From NCBI GenBank assembly GCA_041554195.1, contig JBFFMJ010000002.1:248001-312000 (forward strand): a DNA stretch of 64,000 nt. The letters run 5' to 3'. The position numbers and the translations under genes were made by a program. Source of the stretch: JAPHSX01 sp041554195 (GTDB lineage: Bacteria > Pseudomonadota > Gammaproteobacteria > Thiohalomonadales > Thiohalomonadaceae). The notes below the pieces were generated by a model. The model searched no databases. It was given only the letters and a program-made list of their open reading frames with translations, and was not told the DNA's origin. Of the stretch, positions 1 to 8,375 are shown one piece after another. How positions within the stretch are numbered: the stretch's first letter is position 1; every line of letters begins with the position of its first letter.

Positions 1-1
1 C

Positions 2-352
2 GACTTTAATCATCTGTTCACTATTACCAATATGCCAATTCAGCGCTTTGGCAGCACACTGTTGTCTAAAGGCCGTTTTGAAAATTATATGCAGCTGTTG
101 CGCGATAATTTCCAGCCGCAAAATCTCGGTGCGGTGATGTGTCGCTCTTTAATCAGTGTCGACTGGCAGGGGCAGTTGTTCGACTGTGACTTCAATCAAA
201 TGCTCGACCTGCCGATGCTCTCCGATCAGGGTAAACCACTTCATATAAGTCAGATGTCGGAGCTTATGCTGGCGGGACGCCCCATTGAGGTGCGTGGCCA
301 CTGTTATGGATGTACCGCCGGTCAGGGGAGTAGTTGTGGCGGCACCCTGTGA
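2..352 (+). CDS. arsS: Arsenosugar biosynthesis radical SAM protein ArsS, C-terminal part (5' end outside window)
   Basis: Only the last 116 codons are in the window, and the reading frame is open from base 2, so the gene starts upstream. The visible part is the cysteine-rich C-terminal domain of ArsS-type radical SAM proteins. It contains the run ISVDWQGQLFDCDFNQML and ends in a cluster CYGCTAGQGSSCGG that probably holds an auxiliary Fe-S centre. In characterised homologues ArsS moves the adenosyl ribose of SAM onto methylated arsenic, the first committed step to arsenosugars. The N-terminal CxxxCxxC SAM site cannot be seen here. The stop codon overlaps the GTG start of the next gene, which fits one operon. 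The family call is fairly secure because the two following glycosyltransferases are the usual ArsS neighbours. Confidence 0.85.
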   Translation, partial: DFNHLFTITNMPIQRFGSTLLSKGRFENYMQLLRDNFQPQNLGAVMCRSLISVDWQGQLFDCDFNQMLDLPMLSDQGKPLHISQMSELMLAGRPIEVRGHCYGCTAGQGSSCGGTL

Positions 353-1044
353 CTCTTTCCATTATCATCCCCGCGCTTAACGAGGCGAAATCCCTGCGTC
401 TACTCCTGCCCGCGCTGTTAGCGCAAAACGAATCCGTTGAGCTCATCGTTGCCGACGGCGGTAGCCAGGATGAAACCCCATCTGTTGTGACAAGGTTCGG
501 GGCACAGTTAGTCATCAGCGAGCGCGGGCGGGCACGCCAGATGAATGCCGGCGCTGCCAGCGCAGGCGGTGAAATTTTGTTGTTTCTACACGCCGACAGT
601 CATCCTCCTGCCGCTGCCTTTCAACTCGTTGAACAGGCGATTGCTAATGGTAATATGTGGGGACGCTTTGATTTGCGCTTAAGCGGCAAACACTGGCTGC
701 TACGTGTTGTTGAACGCATGATTAACTGGCGCTCGTGTCTGAGTGGAATTGCCACCGGTGATCAGGCGATCTTCCTGCGCCGTGAAACCTTTAAGTCTCT
801 GGGCGGCTATGCCGAGATCCCTTTAATGGAAGATGTCGAGCTGAGTAAACGCCTTAAACGCCTGGCTGCCCCCTGCTGTATTCGCCAGCCACTTACCACC
901 TCAAGCCGTCGCTGGGAGCACTACGGAATCGTACGCACTATTTTATTAATGTGGCAGATGCGTCTGGCCTATTTTCTTGGTGTCTCCCCTGAGTCACTGG
1001 CGCAGCGTTATCGCCGTAGCGACACCGTGGGTGAGGGGAGTTAA
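349..1044 (+). CDS. Family 2 glycosyltransferase, arsenosugar-cluster type (TIGR04283-like)
   Basis: A 231-residue GT-A fold glycosyltransferase. The N-terminus has the nucleotide-sugar motif LSIIIPALNEAKSLRLLLPAL, followed by the conserved ADGGSQDET and the metal-binding region LFLHADSHPP (residues 80-90). Later come GDQAIFLRR and PLMEDVELSKRLK, the usual acceptor and catalytic-base segment of this small family. I chose the GTG at 349 because it overlaps the arsS stop (GTGA) and puts the family motif at the N-terminus. A TTG at 334 would add five residues. Its place between arsS and a second transferase points to building the glycoside part of arsenosugars. The exact donor and acceptor are not known from sequence. 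Confidence 0.85.
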   Translation: MTLSIIIPALNEAKSLRLLLPALLAQNESVELIVADGGSQDETPSVVTRFGAQLVISERGRARQMNAGAASAGGEILLFLHADSHPPAAAFQLVEQAIANGNMWGRFDLRLSGKHWLLRVVERMINWRSCLSGIATGDQAIFLRRETFKSLGGYAEIPLMEDVELSKRLKRLAAPCCIRQPLTTSSRRWEHYGIVRTILLMWQMRLAYFLGVSPESLAQRYRRSDTVGEGS

Positions 1045-1055
1045 GGGGACGCGTG

Positions 1056-1709
1056 ATGCAATTTCCTGAGGCCGAAATATTAGTGATGGCCCGCGCCCCT
1101 GTGGCAGGTAAGGCAAAGACGCGTCTGATCCCGGCCTTGGGTGAGGCGGGTGCAGCAGCACTACACGGTTATCTGGTCGAGCGACTGCTTACTGAGCTGA
1201 GTGAGGCGGCTATCGCCCCCATCACTCTTTGTTGCAGCCCCGATACCACACACCCGTTTTTTTGCCACTGTGGTGATCACTATGGGGTATGCCTGCAGCC
1301 ACAACAGGGCGAGGACTTGGGTGAGCGCCTGCACCATGCACTGAGTGATACGCTTCAGCAGAGAAAATGGGCCCTGGTGATTGGCTGCGATATTCCCCAG
1401 CTGGGTGCGGAAGATATCGTTGCGGCCTTCGAGGCGTTGCGGCAGGGGAGTGATGCCGCTGTTTCACCGACAGAAGACGGGGGCTACGCACTGCTGGCGT
1501 TGAGCCAGCCAGCCGCTGAGCTATTTTGTGGTGTCGACTGGGGAACTGAACGGGTAATGGCACAGACACGCCAACGTCTCTTGGGCCTGGGTTGGTCGTG
1601 GCAGGAGCTAAGGGAGCAGTGGGACGTGGACCGTCCTGAGGATCTGCAGCGACTCGCTAAACTGGACTTGCCGCCACCGTTGCTCGGGGTACTCTCTGGC
1701 CGTAATTAG
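1056..1709 (+). CDS. DUF2064 glycosyltransferase, arsenosugar-cluster type (TIGR04282-like)
   Basis: A 217-residue protein of the DUF2064 family, which has a nucleotidyl/glycosyltransferase-A fold. Visible motifs are the N-terminal VMARAPVAGKAKTRL (nucleotide-binding loop, residues 9-23), VIGCDIPQLGAEDI (the DxP region) near the middle, and SPTEDGGYALLAL before the C-terminus. The ATG at 1056 follows a GGGGA ribosome site by a few bases. A GTG one codon earlier is possible. It lies 11 bases after the preceding transferase, so the two are almost certainly co-transcribed with arsS. In arsenosugar clusters this pair is a fixed companion of ArsM/ArsS. The family membership is solid and the precise reaction is inferred. 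Confidence 0.85.
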   Translation: MQFPEAEILVMARAPVAGKAKTRLIPALGEAGAAALHGYLVERLLTELSEAAIAPITLCCSPDTTHPFFCHCGDHYGVCLQPQQGEDLGERLHHALSDTLQQRKWALVIGCDIPQLGAEDIVAAFEALRQGSDAAVSPTEDGGYALLALSQPAAELFCGVDWGTERVMAQTRQRLLGLGWSWQELREQWDVDRPEDLQRLAKLDLPPPLLGVLSGRN

Positions 1710-1909
1710 CCCAACAGGGTGATAATGAGGCCGTTGACCACGAGCAGCCCCGCGGCACCAGCCAGCAGGACTAGCATGCGTCGTAGTCGGCTCGCATGTT
1801 CGCGTTCCACCCGCTGCGTTGCGATGTTAATCGCCGTGATACGATCATTTTGACGGCGAAACCGTGGGTGTGAATTGCTATCAGATTCGATTTTTTGTGC
1901 GGTGTTCAT
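1706..1909 (-). CDS. Small single-pass membrane protein, unknown function
   Basis: A 67-residue protein, not recognised. Residues 1-45 are polar and rich in Arg, Asn and Gln. Residues 45-66 form one hydrophobic segment (MLVLLAGAAGLLVVNGLIITLLG), so it should be a C-tail-anchored inner-membrane protein with its basic part in the cytoplasm. A GGGA ribosome site sits 8 bases before the ATG. It converges with the arsenosugar operon, the stops overlapping by four bases, and diverges from the alcohol dehydrogenase across a promoter region holding two palindromes. It may be an accessory protein of that locus, but nothing in it shows a function. Confidence 0.6.
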   Translation of the reverse strand: MNTAQKIESDSNSHPRFRRQNDRITAINIATQRVEREHASRLRRMLVLLAGAAGLLVVNGLIITLLG

Positions 1910-1944
1910 TACTCTATTCCCTCATAAAGCTACCTGTTCTTATA

Positions 1945-1980
1945 TATAGTGGCGACCACTATACTTGACAAGTTAACTTG
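1945..1980. promoter_or_regulatory. Two adjacent palindromes over a TTGACA promoter element
   Basis: TATAGTGGCGACCACTATA (1945-1963) is a perfect 8-bp inverted repeat with a 3-base centre. Two bases later a TTGACA (1965-1970) resembles a -35 box, and it overlaps the perfect 12-bp palindrome CAAGTTAACTTG (1969-1980). They lie in the 127-bp gap between the divergent small membrane protein and the alcohol dehydrogenase. The arrangement is typical of repressor operators covering a promoter. The regulator is unknown and no -10 box is obvious at the standard distance. Confidence 0.55.
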
Positions 1981-2036
1981 GTAAATATTTTGAAGAAGAT
2001 TCTAACAGATCTTAATAGGAAAGCACTGAATTAATT

Positions 2037-3233
2037 ATGAACTTTAGTGAATTTACTATCGCCGCCTTGCCACGCATCTGCTTTGGTAAGGGACAACTGG
2101 CAATACTGCCATCACTGATTAGCGGGTATGGGAAGCAGGTATTGCTGGTGAGTGGCAAGGGATCATTTATCGATTCCCGCCATTGGCCTGCGCTGCAGCA
2201 GGGGCTGGCAGAGGCGGGGATTGTTTATCAATTGACGCACGTCACTGGCGAGCCCTCGCCTCGTATGGTCGATGAGGCGGTAAGCAAATTTAGCAGTCAG
2301 GGTATTGAGGTGGTTGTTGGCATTGGTGGCGGCAGTGTGCTGGATGCGGCCAAGGCGATAGCCGGTCTGCTGCCTGCTGGTAACTCCGTGCTGGATCACC
2401 TGGAGGATGTGGGTAAGGGTCTCCCCTACGAGGGGCCTGCGCTGCCTTTCATTGCGGTGCCGACCACCGCAGGCACCGGCAGTGAGGCGACTAAGAATGC
2501 GGTGTTAAGTGAGCGGGGGGCCGGGGGATACAAGAAGTCTTTCCGTCATGAGTCGCTGGTGGCCCGTGTTGCGGTGATCGACCCACAGCTACTGGAGGTG
2601 TGCCCGCCGGAGCTAATTGCCGCCCAGGGGATGGACGCCTTCACCCAGTTACTCGAATCCTACGTTTCGTTACGTGCTAACCCCTTTACTGATGCCCTGG
2701 CATGGTCGGGAATGGAGGCGATAGCACAGGGGTTTTTTGCTGCCTATGACGGGGGCGATGATGAGGCGGCGCAGCAGGGGCGAGCGGCAATGGCCTACGG
2801 GGCGCTACTCTCGGGCATCACCCTGGCCCATGTGGGGCTGGGGTCGGTGCATGGCCTGGCACAACCGCTCGGTTCGCTGTTTCCGGTACCTCACGGCATC
2901 GCCTGTGGTACCACGCTGGCGATCGCAACCGAGGTCAACATCAAGGCACTGCGTGAGCGTGAGCCGCAAAGTCCGGCGCTCAGTAAATATGCACAGGTTG
3001 GTCGGCTGTTACTGGGAGATCGTCGCCTGCACGACCTGGCCGCCTGCCACGCCCTGGTCAGTCAGTTACAGATGTGGGCCGAGCGGATGTCGCTCCCGCA
3101 CCTTGGCGAGTTTGGCATTAGTGAAGAGGATATTCCGCTCATCATAGCCAATGCGCGCGGTAACAGTATGAAGACAAATCCTATCGCGCTTAGTGATGAA
3201 GAGATAGGGAAGATCGTCGCACGTCGTCTATAG
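2037..3233 (+). CDS. Iron-containing alcohol dehydrogenase (group III)
   Basis: A 398-residue Fe-ADH family oxidoreductase with its two usual parts. The N-terminal dinucleotide-binding half has GIGGGSVLDAAKAIA (about residues 96-110) and PTTAGTGSEAT (about 142-152). The helical C-terminal half carries the metal ligands in GMDAFTQLLESYVS, the SVHGLAQPLG segment and VPHGIACG (Asp and three His). It would reduce an aldehyde or ketone, or oxidise an alcohol, with NAD(P)H and a divalent metal. It follows the arsenosugar genes on the same strand but has its own upstream region with palindromic operators. A role in making or using the glycerol or acid side chain of arsenosugars is a reasonable guess, not a demonstrated one. 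The ribosome site is weak (AGGA about 18 bases upstream). Confidence 0.88.
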   Translation: MNFSEFTIAALPRICFGKGQLAILPSLISGYGKQVLLVSGKGSFIDSRHWPALQQGLAEAGIVYQLTHVTGEPSPRMVDEAVSKFSSQGIEVVVGIGGGSVLDAAKAIAGLLPAGNSVLDHLEDVGKGLPYEGPALPFIAVPTTAGTGSEATKNAVLSERGAGGYKKSFRHESLVARVAVIDPQLLEVCPPELIAAQGMDAFTQLLESYVSLRANPFTDALAWSGMEAIAQGFFAAYDGGDDEAAQQGRAAMAYGALLSGITLAHVGLGSVHGLAQPLGSLFPVPHGIACGTTLAIATEVNIKALREREPQSPALSKYAQVGRLLLGDRRLHDLAACHALVSQLQMWAERMSLPHLGEFGISEEDIPLIIANARGNSMKTNPIALSDEEIGKIVARRL

Positions 3234-3354
3234 GGAAATAGTCGACTCTTTTACTCCCTTGAAGAAGGCACCATATAGGTATATACAGTTATATATATAG
3301 AGAAAAAAATTGCAGGACTCATAGGACAGCAATTCACTACGATCTGAGGGGAAT

Positions 3355-3774
3355 ATGGAAACACTTAAACGGTTAGAGCAACAAAATGCTGAAATCTCCG
3401 AGCTCTGCAAGGTATTGCAGGTGCTTCTGGGCGATAACTCGGTGTGTGACACACAGATCGCTCGTGAGTTGTTTCAACGCTTTACAGGCAAGGTCAAGGA
3501 TCACCTTTCATTAGAGGACAATGCCCTCTATGCGAAGATGCTTGCCCACGATGACAGTCAGGTTAATGCCCTGACAACGCGCTATTTGAGTAACTCCAGG
3601 GAGCTGCAGCGTATCTTTCTTGGTTATGAAAAACAGTGGTGTAAGGATGGCGTTAACGTCTCAGGTAATGATGCCTTTATTCGTGAAACCCACGGTATCT
3701 TTGCGATGATTCGTGAACGCATCAGGGCTGAGCATGAGGAGTTTTTCCCGGCGGTGAATAGCGCTCTCGCCTGA
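3355..3774 (+). CDS. Hemerythrin HHE-domain protein
   Basis: A 139-residue, all-helical protein. The metal-binding pattern is split between DHLSLEDNALY in the first half (about residues 50-60) and RETHGIFAMIRERIRAEHEEFFPAV at the C-terminus, giving the His and Glu ligands of a di-iron hemerythrin-like site. It has no signal peptide and should be cytoplasmic. Such proteins bind O2 or NO or help with iron and redox stress. A strong ribosome site (GAGGGG) precedes the ATG, and a rho-independent terminator follows the stop, so it is probably transcribed alone. It is a different subtype from the bacteriohemerythrin at 50885, which has the DSHHKK and HFDEEDKLM pattern. Confidence 0.8.
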   Translation: METLKRLEQQNAEISELCKVLQVLLGDNSVCDTQIARELFQRFTGKVKDHLSLEDNALYAKMLAHDDSQVNALTTRYLSNSRELQRIFLGYEKQWCKDGVNVSGNDAFIRETHGIFAMIRERIRAEHEEFFPAVNSALA

Positions 3775-3792
3775 GATCTCTAACGTCAACAG

Positions 3793-3831
3793 GGCCGTTA
3801 GCCGTCAAGTGTGACGACTAACGGCCTTTTT
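3793..3831 (+). terminator. Rho-independent terminator after the HHE protein
   Basis: An inverted repeat, GGCCGTTAG with CCGTCA against TGACG with CTAACGGCC around a 4-base loop, followed by five T. It starts 19 bases after the hemerythrin-type gene. Confidence 0.85.
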
Positions 3832-3922
3832 CGTTGACAGCAAAACAAAGCTGTTTTACGGTCATATGACGTGCCGGACAGGGAATACTGGTGCTCAATA
3901 TTTCACGGCATGAGAGCGATTT

Positions 3923-5104
3923 GTGAGCAGCAGAAGTAATAGAATACTGAAATCCACACTGGGCGACATTTCCACCGATCTCCGCGGTATTATCGTCCCC
4001 TGGTTCTACTCCTCTTTGATTCTTAGTCATCGTGCAGAACTGCTGATAAGTCGGGTACGGCTTATCGCCGCACTGTTTGCCCTGCTGACTCCATTATGGT
4101 GTCTGCTCGACTTTTTCTTTATACCAGAACAGGTGGTATGGTCGATGTTTGGCGGCCGCATAGTGGCATCAGTTGCCTTTGCATTGCTGGCGCTCTCTTA
4201 TCGAAAGTCGGATCGCTCGTCCCATGCCTACATTGCATTAGGCATTCTGTTTCTTATTCCCACGTTATTCTTTGTCTTTGCCAACCTGCTGCTTGGCGAT
4301 ATCAAGGGCGAGGGGATCGCCATCAGTTTGATCAGTGGTTATCAGATGCTACCTTTTCTCATTGCGGCAGGACTCAGTGTGTTCCCGCTAACAGCGATTG
4401 AGGGAGTTATTTTTGCTGCTCCGGTAGTGATTGTTCAGTGGGTCACTACTGTGGTGCTGGGTGATGGTGTCGCCACAGAGCAGCTGGGCTATCTCTGGTT
4501 AATTGTGCTGGTTGTGGGGGTGGCGGTGCTCTCCGGAATGACACAGCTGCACTACCTTAGCGAGATCGTGACCAAATCGGCACATGACCCATTAACCAAT
4601 GCCTACAACCGGATGACGGGGGAGGAGTTTATGGAGAAGTACTACTCACTGGCGCAGCGCAACAAGACGCCTTTTTCGCTGGTCTTTCTCGATATCGATC
4701 ACTTTAAGGAGATTAATGACAACTATGGCCACGAGGCCGGTGACTCCACTCTTGAACAGATCAGCGCGGCACTCTCCGCACAGCTGCGCAAGGAAGATTC
4801 ACTCATCCGCTGGGGAGGTGAGGAGTTCATTCTTGCGTTGCCGATGTCGGACCGTAACGATACCGCTGAAATGCTTTTAAGGATGGGAGAGGAGGGGCTG
4901 GGCCTGCGACCCGATGGTACCGCACTAACGGCCAGTGTAGGTTCGGCCTGCAGTACCCTTGATGAGAACAGCGATCTTCGCGCCCTGATTCAGCTCGCCG
5001 ATGAACGCATGTACATGGCCAAGGAAGGGGGTAGAAATCGCTGCTGTGATGGTCGTCAGGAAAGGCCTGAGCAGATGGTACCGTTTGTAATGATCGGTGC
5101 CTGA
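3923..5104 (+). CDS. Membrane diguanylate cyclase (GGDEF domain)
   Basis: 393 residues. Residues 45-210 contain about six hydrophobic segments (for example LIAALFALLTPLWCLLDFFF, IALGILFLIPTLFFVFANLL and LWLIVLVVGVAVLSGM), forming a membrane sensor of MASE type. Residues 220-375 are a GGDEF domain: HDPLTNAYNR, FLDIDHFKEIND (Mg-binding Asp) and the active loop GGEEF at 298-302. An RxxD sequence (R289-D292) five residues before the loop is the inhibitory c-di-GMP site, so product feedback is likely. There is no EAL domain. It should make c-di-GMP from two GTP at the inner membrane. The GTG start at 3923 is the longest fit, with a weak ribosome site. Its target is unknown; a VpsR-like regulator at 18.4 kb belongs to a family that can bind c-di-GMP. 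Confidence 0.88.
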   Translation: MSSRSNRILKSTLGDISTDLRGIIVPWFYSSLILSHRAELLISRVRLIAALFALLTPLWCLLDFFFIPEQVVWSMFGGRIVASVAFALLALSYRKSDRSSHAYIALGILFLIPTLFFVFANLLLGDIKGEGIAISLISGYQMLPFLIAAGLSVFPLTAIEGVIFAAPVVIVQWVTTVVLGDGVATEQLGYLWLIVLVVGVAVLSGMTQLHYLSEIVTKSAHDPLTNAYNRMTGEEFMEKYYSLAQRNKTPFSLVFLDIDHFKEINDNYGHEAGDSTLEQISAALSAQLRKEDSLIRWGGEEFILALPMSDRNDTAEMLLRMGEEGLGLRPDGTALTASVGSACSTLDENSDLRALIQLADERMYMAKEGGRNRCCDGRQERPEQMVPFVMIGA

Positions 5105-5113
5105 TACTCGGGG

Positions 5114-5683
5114 TTAATTGTTGCGAACATAGAAATGTTGCCACTCTACACCGCTATACCTTTTCAATAAGGCCATCAAATTGGGGCTGGGTACCGCCTC
5201 GCTCTCAAACACCCCCCACACCTTAATAAAGAAGCGCCCAAAACCGGCACACTTACGCCAACGCAGCTGCGGCGCAGACTGACTCTCACCACACCCCGGA
5301 CAGGGTGCCTGTAGGTGCGGTTCACGACTCCAGTCCTCTAGCAGCCCCTGCCAGTCGTCATAGCGATGACCACATTTTGAACAGCGCGGGATTTTAATGT
5401 TGTCTCCGACGATAAAGCGGGGCTCTTCTGATGGCCCCTCAATTGCAATGTGGCAGAACTGCTCACCACTACTCTCCATTTCACCGGTTGCGATCATCGG
5501 TGAGCAGCCGAGAAAAGTTACCAGCATCATAAAGTTTTCTCCTGGCCGGTAGTGTGTCTCACCATTGAATGCGATGGGAGCGGCGAGGAACTTCTCATCA
5601 TGCAGAGAGGTGATCAGACTATCGCGATCCGTGGGGACCGCATCGAAGTCGGAGGGAACCAGGATCAGAATATTTTCGGCCAT
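5114..5683 (-). CDS. Conserved hypothetical protein with a zinc ribbon
   Basis: A 189-residue cytoplasmic protein of unknown function. The N-terminal half (MAENILILVPSDFDAV...) looks globular, with a strand-rich stretch FMMLVTFLGCSPMIA. In the middle, CSKCGHRYDDW and about 25 residues later CPGCGE give a four-Cys zinc ribbon. The C-terminus KRYSGVEWQHFYVRN is aromatic and basic. I chose the Met of MAENILIL (5683) because the upstream extension is not protein-like. It converges with the GGDEF gene, with 9 bases between the stops, and stands alone on its strand. Nothing around it assigns a job. Confidence 0.7.
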   Translation of the reverse strand: MAENILILVPSDFDAVPTDRDSLITSLHDEKFLAAPIAFNGETHYRPGENFMMLVTFLGCSPMIATGEMESSGEQFCHIAIEGPSEEPRFIVGDNIKIPRCSKCGHRYDDWQGLLEDWSREPHLQAPCPGCGESQSAPQLRWRKCAGFGRFFIKVWGVFESEAVPSPNLMALLKRYSGVEWQHFYVRNN

Positions 5684-5885
5684 TGTGCGAATCTTTAACA
5701 AGACAGGTGGCGAGATTATAGCAGATCGCACAGGTGAATTCGGAGAGTGAAGGGCATGACGGTTCTAATCGAAGAGGAGCATTATTCAGACCGTTATCTG
5801 TCCGCCTTTTTTTACATAGCAACATGGCTTTCAGCGCGATGATAAAACACAAAATGGTTCGAGCGAAAGTATCGTTAATGTCGGA

Positions 5886-7679
5886 CTATTCATCAGTTAA
5901 CCACAGGTAGCCTGGGTGTGCTTCTGTCACTTCCAGCCAGGCGGTATCACTGATCGGTTCACTAAGGATCATCTGCCATTGTTGCAGCAGGTCGCTACGA
6001 AAGCCGTGTAGTGTTATCGCATCGCCTGGGTTATGCCGGGTGAGGTGTTTGTCGATTTTTCCCTTGTCGGTCTTGATGCCATCGATGGCGATAATAATGT
6101 CACCCGCGCTGATCCCGGCCTGATGGGCAGGGGAGTTATTGAGTACCGCATTGACTTTGGCACCTAAGCTGTCGTCCCCAAGACGCAGGCCAGTGTAGTG
6201 TGGCGGGGTCTTGGCGTTACCGGCCTTGCCACCTTTGTCCTCTTGACCCTCGCTGGGGCGTAGCCTGAGTTCGATGCCGAACTCGGCGAGTAGTACGGCC
6301 AGTGGTAACTCTTCGGTGGTGCGCAGTGTGCGCTCAAAGAAAGGCTTAAGTTCAATACCACTGGCCTCTTCGATGAGTTGTTCGAGCCCTTCGCTGCTGA
6401 CGCCGAGCAGTGGCTTGCCGTGTTGCTGCCACAGGGCGCGCATCACATCATCGAGTGATTTTTTGTTATGACTCTCTTTACGAAGGGTAAGGTCGAGGCA
6501 GAGGGCGATAACCGCCCCCTTGTTGTAGTAGCTGATAATGGCATTGGCTGCGTTTTCATCGGCCTTGTAGAGCTTGGTCCAGGTATCGAAGCTCGACTCA
6601 CTGACGGTCTGTTTTCCCCGCCCCGGGGTGCGCAGCAGGCGGGTGATCTGCTGGCCCAATAGTTCCAGGTAACTCTCCTTGTCGATACAGCCGCTACGGT
6701 AGAGGGTGAGGTCGTCGTAGTAGCTGGTGACCCCCTCAAAGAACCACAGCAGCGGGGTGTGGGTCTCGGCTTGCAGGTCGTAGGGAAGGTAGGCGGCGGG
6801 TTTGATGCGCTTGACGTTCCAGGTGTGAAAATATTCGTGACTACAGAGGCCGAGGAAACTGCGATAGCCTTCGCTGATCTTCTCCTCGCCGATTTGCGGC
6901 AGGTCGTCGCGTGAGCAGATGAGGGAGGTGGAGCTGCGATGCTCCAGTCCGCCGTAGCCCTCGCCGACGGCCATTACCATAAAGAGGTAGCGCTCCATCT
7001 CAGGCAGTTCACCGAAAAGGTCGATCTCAGTCTCGCAGATTTTTTTCAGATCGGTGGCGAGGCGTTCACCATCGGCATAGTGCTTGCCGCTGATCACCAT
7101 GGCGTGGGGCGTACCGCGTGCCTCAAATTCGATTAAGGTGAAGTCGGCCATCTCTACCGGGTGGTCGATCAGCTCATCATAGTCGGCGGCCTGATAGCCA
7201 CCAAAGCCGTAGAGCTGCGCACCATTTAAGGGGAGGGTGGTGGCGACACGCCACTGCTGGTACGCATCGCCCTCGGCGGGCAGTAACTCGACGCTACACG
7301 GTTTTTCATCCTGACCGTGTACCCGCAGAAACAGGCTGGTGCCGTTGAAGTAGGCGTGGCTCTGGTCAAAGTGGGCGGTGCGCACCGAGAGATCCCAGGC
7401 GTAGACGGTGTAACGCAGGGTGAGCACGCCGGCGCAGGGGGCGGCCTGCCAGGTCTGTTTATCCAGCTTCTTCAGGGCCACGCCTTGATTGCCACACTCG
7501 GCTTCGATGGTGACGATATTTTTCGCAAAGTCGCGGATCATGTAGCTGCCGGGGATCCAGGCGGGCAGCGAAAATAGCTGCCCCTCGCTGGCCGGTTGGC
7601 GCACCGTGAGTTCGACGCTAAAGAGGTGGCCTGCCGGATCAGCGGGCAGCACACGGTAGTGTACGGAGTATTGTTGCAT
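5886..7679 (-). CDS. M61 (glycyl aminopeptidase-like) metalloprotease with PDZ domain
   Basis: 597 residues, the usual length for family M61. The N-terminal beta domain (1-165) starts with YSVHYRVLPADPAGHLFSVEL. The gluzincin catalytic domain has the zinc motif HEYFH at about 281-285 (followed by TWNVKRIKP, a family hallmark), with the third zinc ligand in LLWFFEGVTSYYDD. A PDZ domain lies near 485-570 (HQAGISAGDIIIAIDG). There is no signal peptide, so it is probably cytoplasmic, as for many bacterial members. It should remove N-terminal residues or degrade peptides. It is first in a minus-strand set but separated from its neighbours by 140-200 bases, so it is probably its own transcript. Confidence 0.92.
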   Translation of the reverse strand: MQQYSVHYRVLPADPAGHLFSVELTVRQPASEGQLFSLPAWIPGSYMIRDFAKNIVTIEAECGNQGVALKKLDKQTWQAAPCAGVLTLRYTVYAWDLSVRTAHFDQSHAYFNGTSLFLRVHGQDEKPCSVELLPAEGDAYQQWRVATTLPLNGAQLYGFGGYQAADYDELIDHPVEMADFTLIEFEARGTPHAMVISGKHYADGERLATDLKKICETEIDLFGELPEMERYLFMVMAVGEGYGGLEHRSSTSLICSRDDLPQIGEEKISEGYRSFLGLCSHEYFHTWNVKRIKPAAYLPYDLQAETHTPLLWFFEGVTSYYDDLTLYRSGCIDKESYLELLGQQITRLLRTPGRGKQTVSESSFDTWTKLYKADENAANAIISYYNKGAVIALCLDLTLRKESHNKKSLDDVMRALWQQHGKPLLGVSSEGLEQLIEEASGIELKPFFERTLRTTEELPLAVLLAEFGIELRLRPSEGQEDKGGKAGNAKTPPHYTGLRLGDDSLGAKVNAVLNNSPAHQAGISAGDIIIAIDGIKTDKGKIDKHLTRHNPGDAITLHGFRSDLLQQWQMILSEPISDTAWLEVTEAHPGYLWLTDE

Positions 7680-7818
7680 GGGAAATATTTTCGCTGTTAG
7701 TTAGGGAGTCGTTCGACCCTGAGTTTTACGTTATGGGTGGCGCGGCGTTTTTTCTCGTTAGCATAAACGGTGCAGTTCGCTGGAAGTTGCAGTAATACTG
7801 TGAGGCGGCTGCGCATGA

Positions 7819-8319
7819 CTAGATCCGCAGGCGGCGAAACTCCGAGCAGGGGGTGGAGCGCTCCCACATGGCGTGAAAATTGGCCTTCAGGTCACGGGCG
7901 ATCATCGGGGCGTGGAGGCATCCAATGCCGTTGGCGCGGTCGGCCTGCTGGCGGCGAAAATAGGCGATGCCATCGACCACCATATAGGACTCGATAAAAT
8001 CGGCATGTACCTTGTCGGGTTGATGAATCTTGATGCTGCTACTCAGCCGCTGTGCCAGGTCGATAAGGCGGTGGCCGTTTTTCACCGCCGTATTGGGCTG
8101 CCAGACGATGATATCGACATGGGCATTGCGGTGACTCCGCACAAAGGCGGAGAGGGCATCGACAAACGCCTGATTGCTGTAGAGGCGGTTGTCGAGGTCG
8201 TAACTGGCGATCAGGATCTCATACTTTGCCTGTTGCGCCAGCGCCAGCGCCAGCTGGCGATTTTGCTCCGCAGTGGTGAATTCAATATCTTCTCTGTTCT
8301 CGTCCAGCGTGAAGTCCAT
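7819..8319 (-). CDS. PLD-like (DUF7931-type) protein
   Basis: A 166-residue protein with a phospholipase-D-like fold pattern: strands YEILIASYDLDNRLYSN and AHVDIIVWQPN, then KVHADFIESYMVVDGIAYFRR. The last resembles a degenerate HxK half-site (HADF...VVDG), so catalysis is doubtful. There is no signal peptide. It lies downstream of a GNAT gene and roxA on the minus strand (56-base gap), an arrangement I recall from other Gammaproteobacteria. It may take part in the same small translation- or cell-maintenance cluster, but no substrate can be named. Confidence 0.65.
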   Translation of the reverse strand: MDFTLDENREDIEFTTAEQNRQLALALAQQAKYEILIASYDLDNRLYSNQAFVDALSAFVRSHRNAHVDIIVWQPNTAVKNGHRLIDLAQRLSSSIKIHQPDKVHADFIESYMVVDGIAYFRRQQADRANGIGCLHAPMIARDLKANFHAMWERSTPCSEFRRLRI

Positions 8320-8375
8320 AGCCCTGCCCGTGGTGGTGACAATATACCTTTATCATAGTGCCACCTGCCCTGAAG

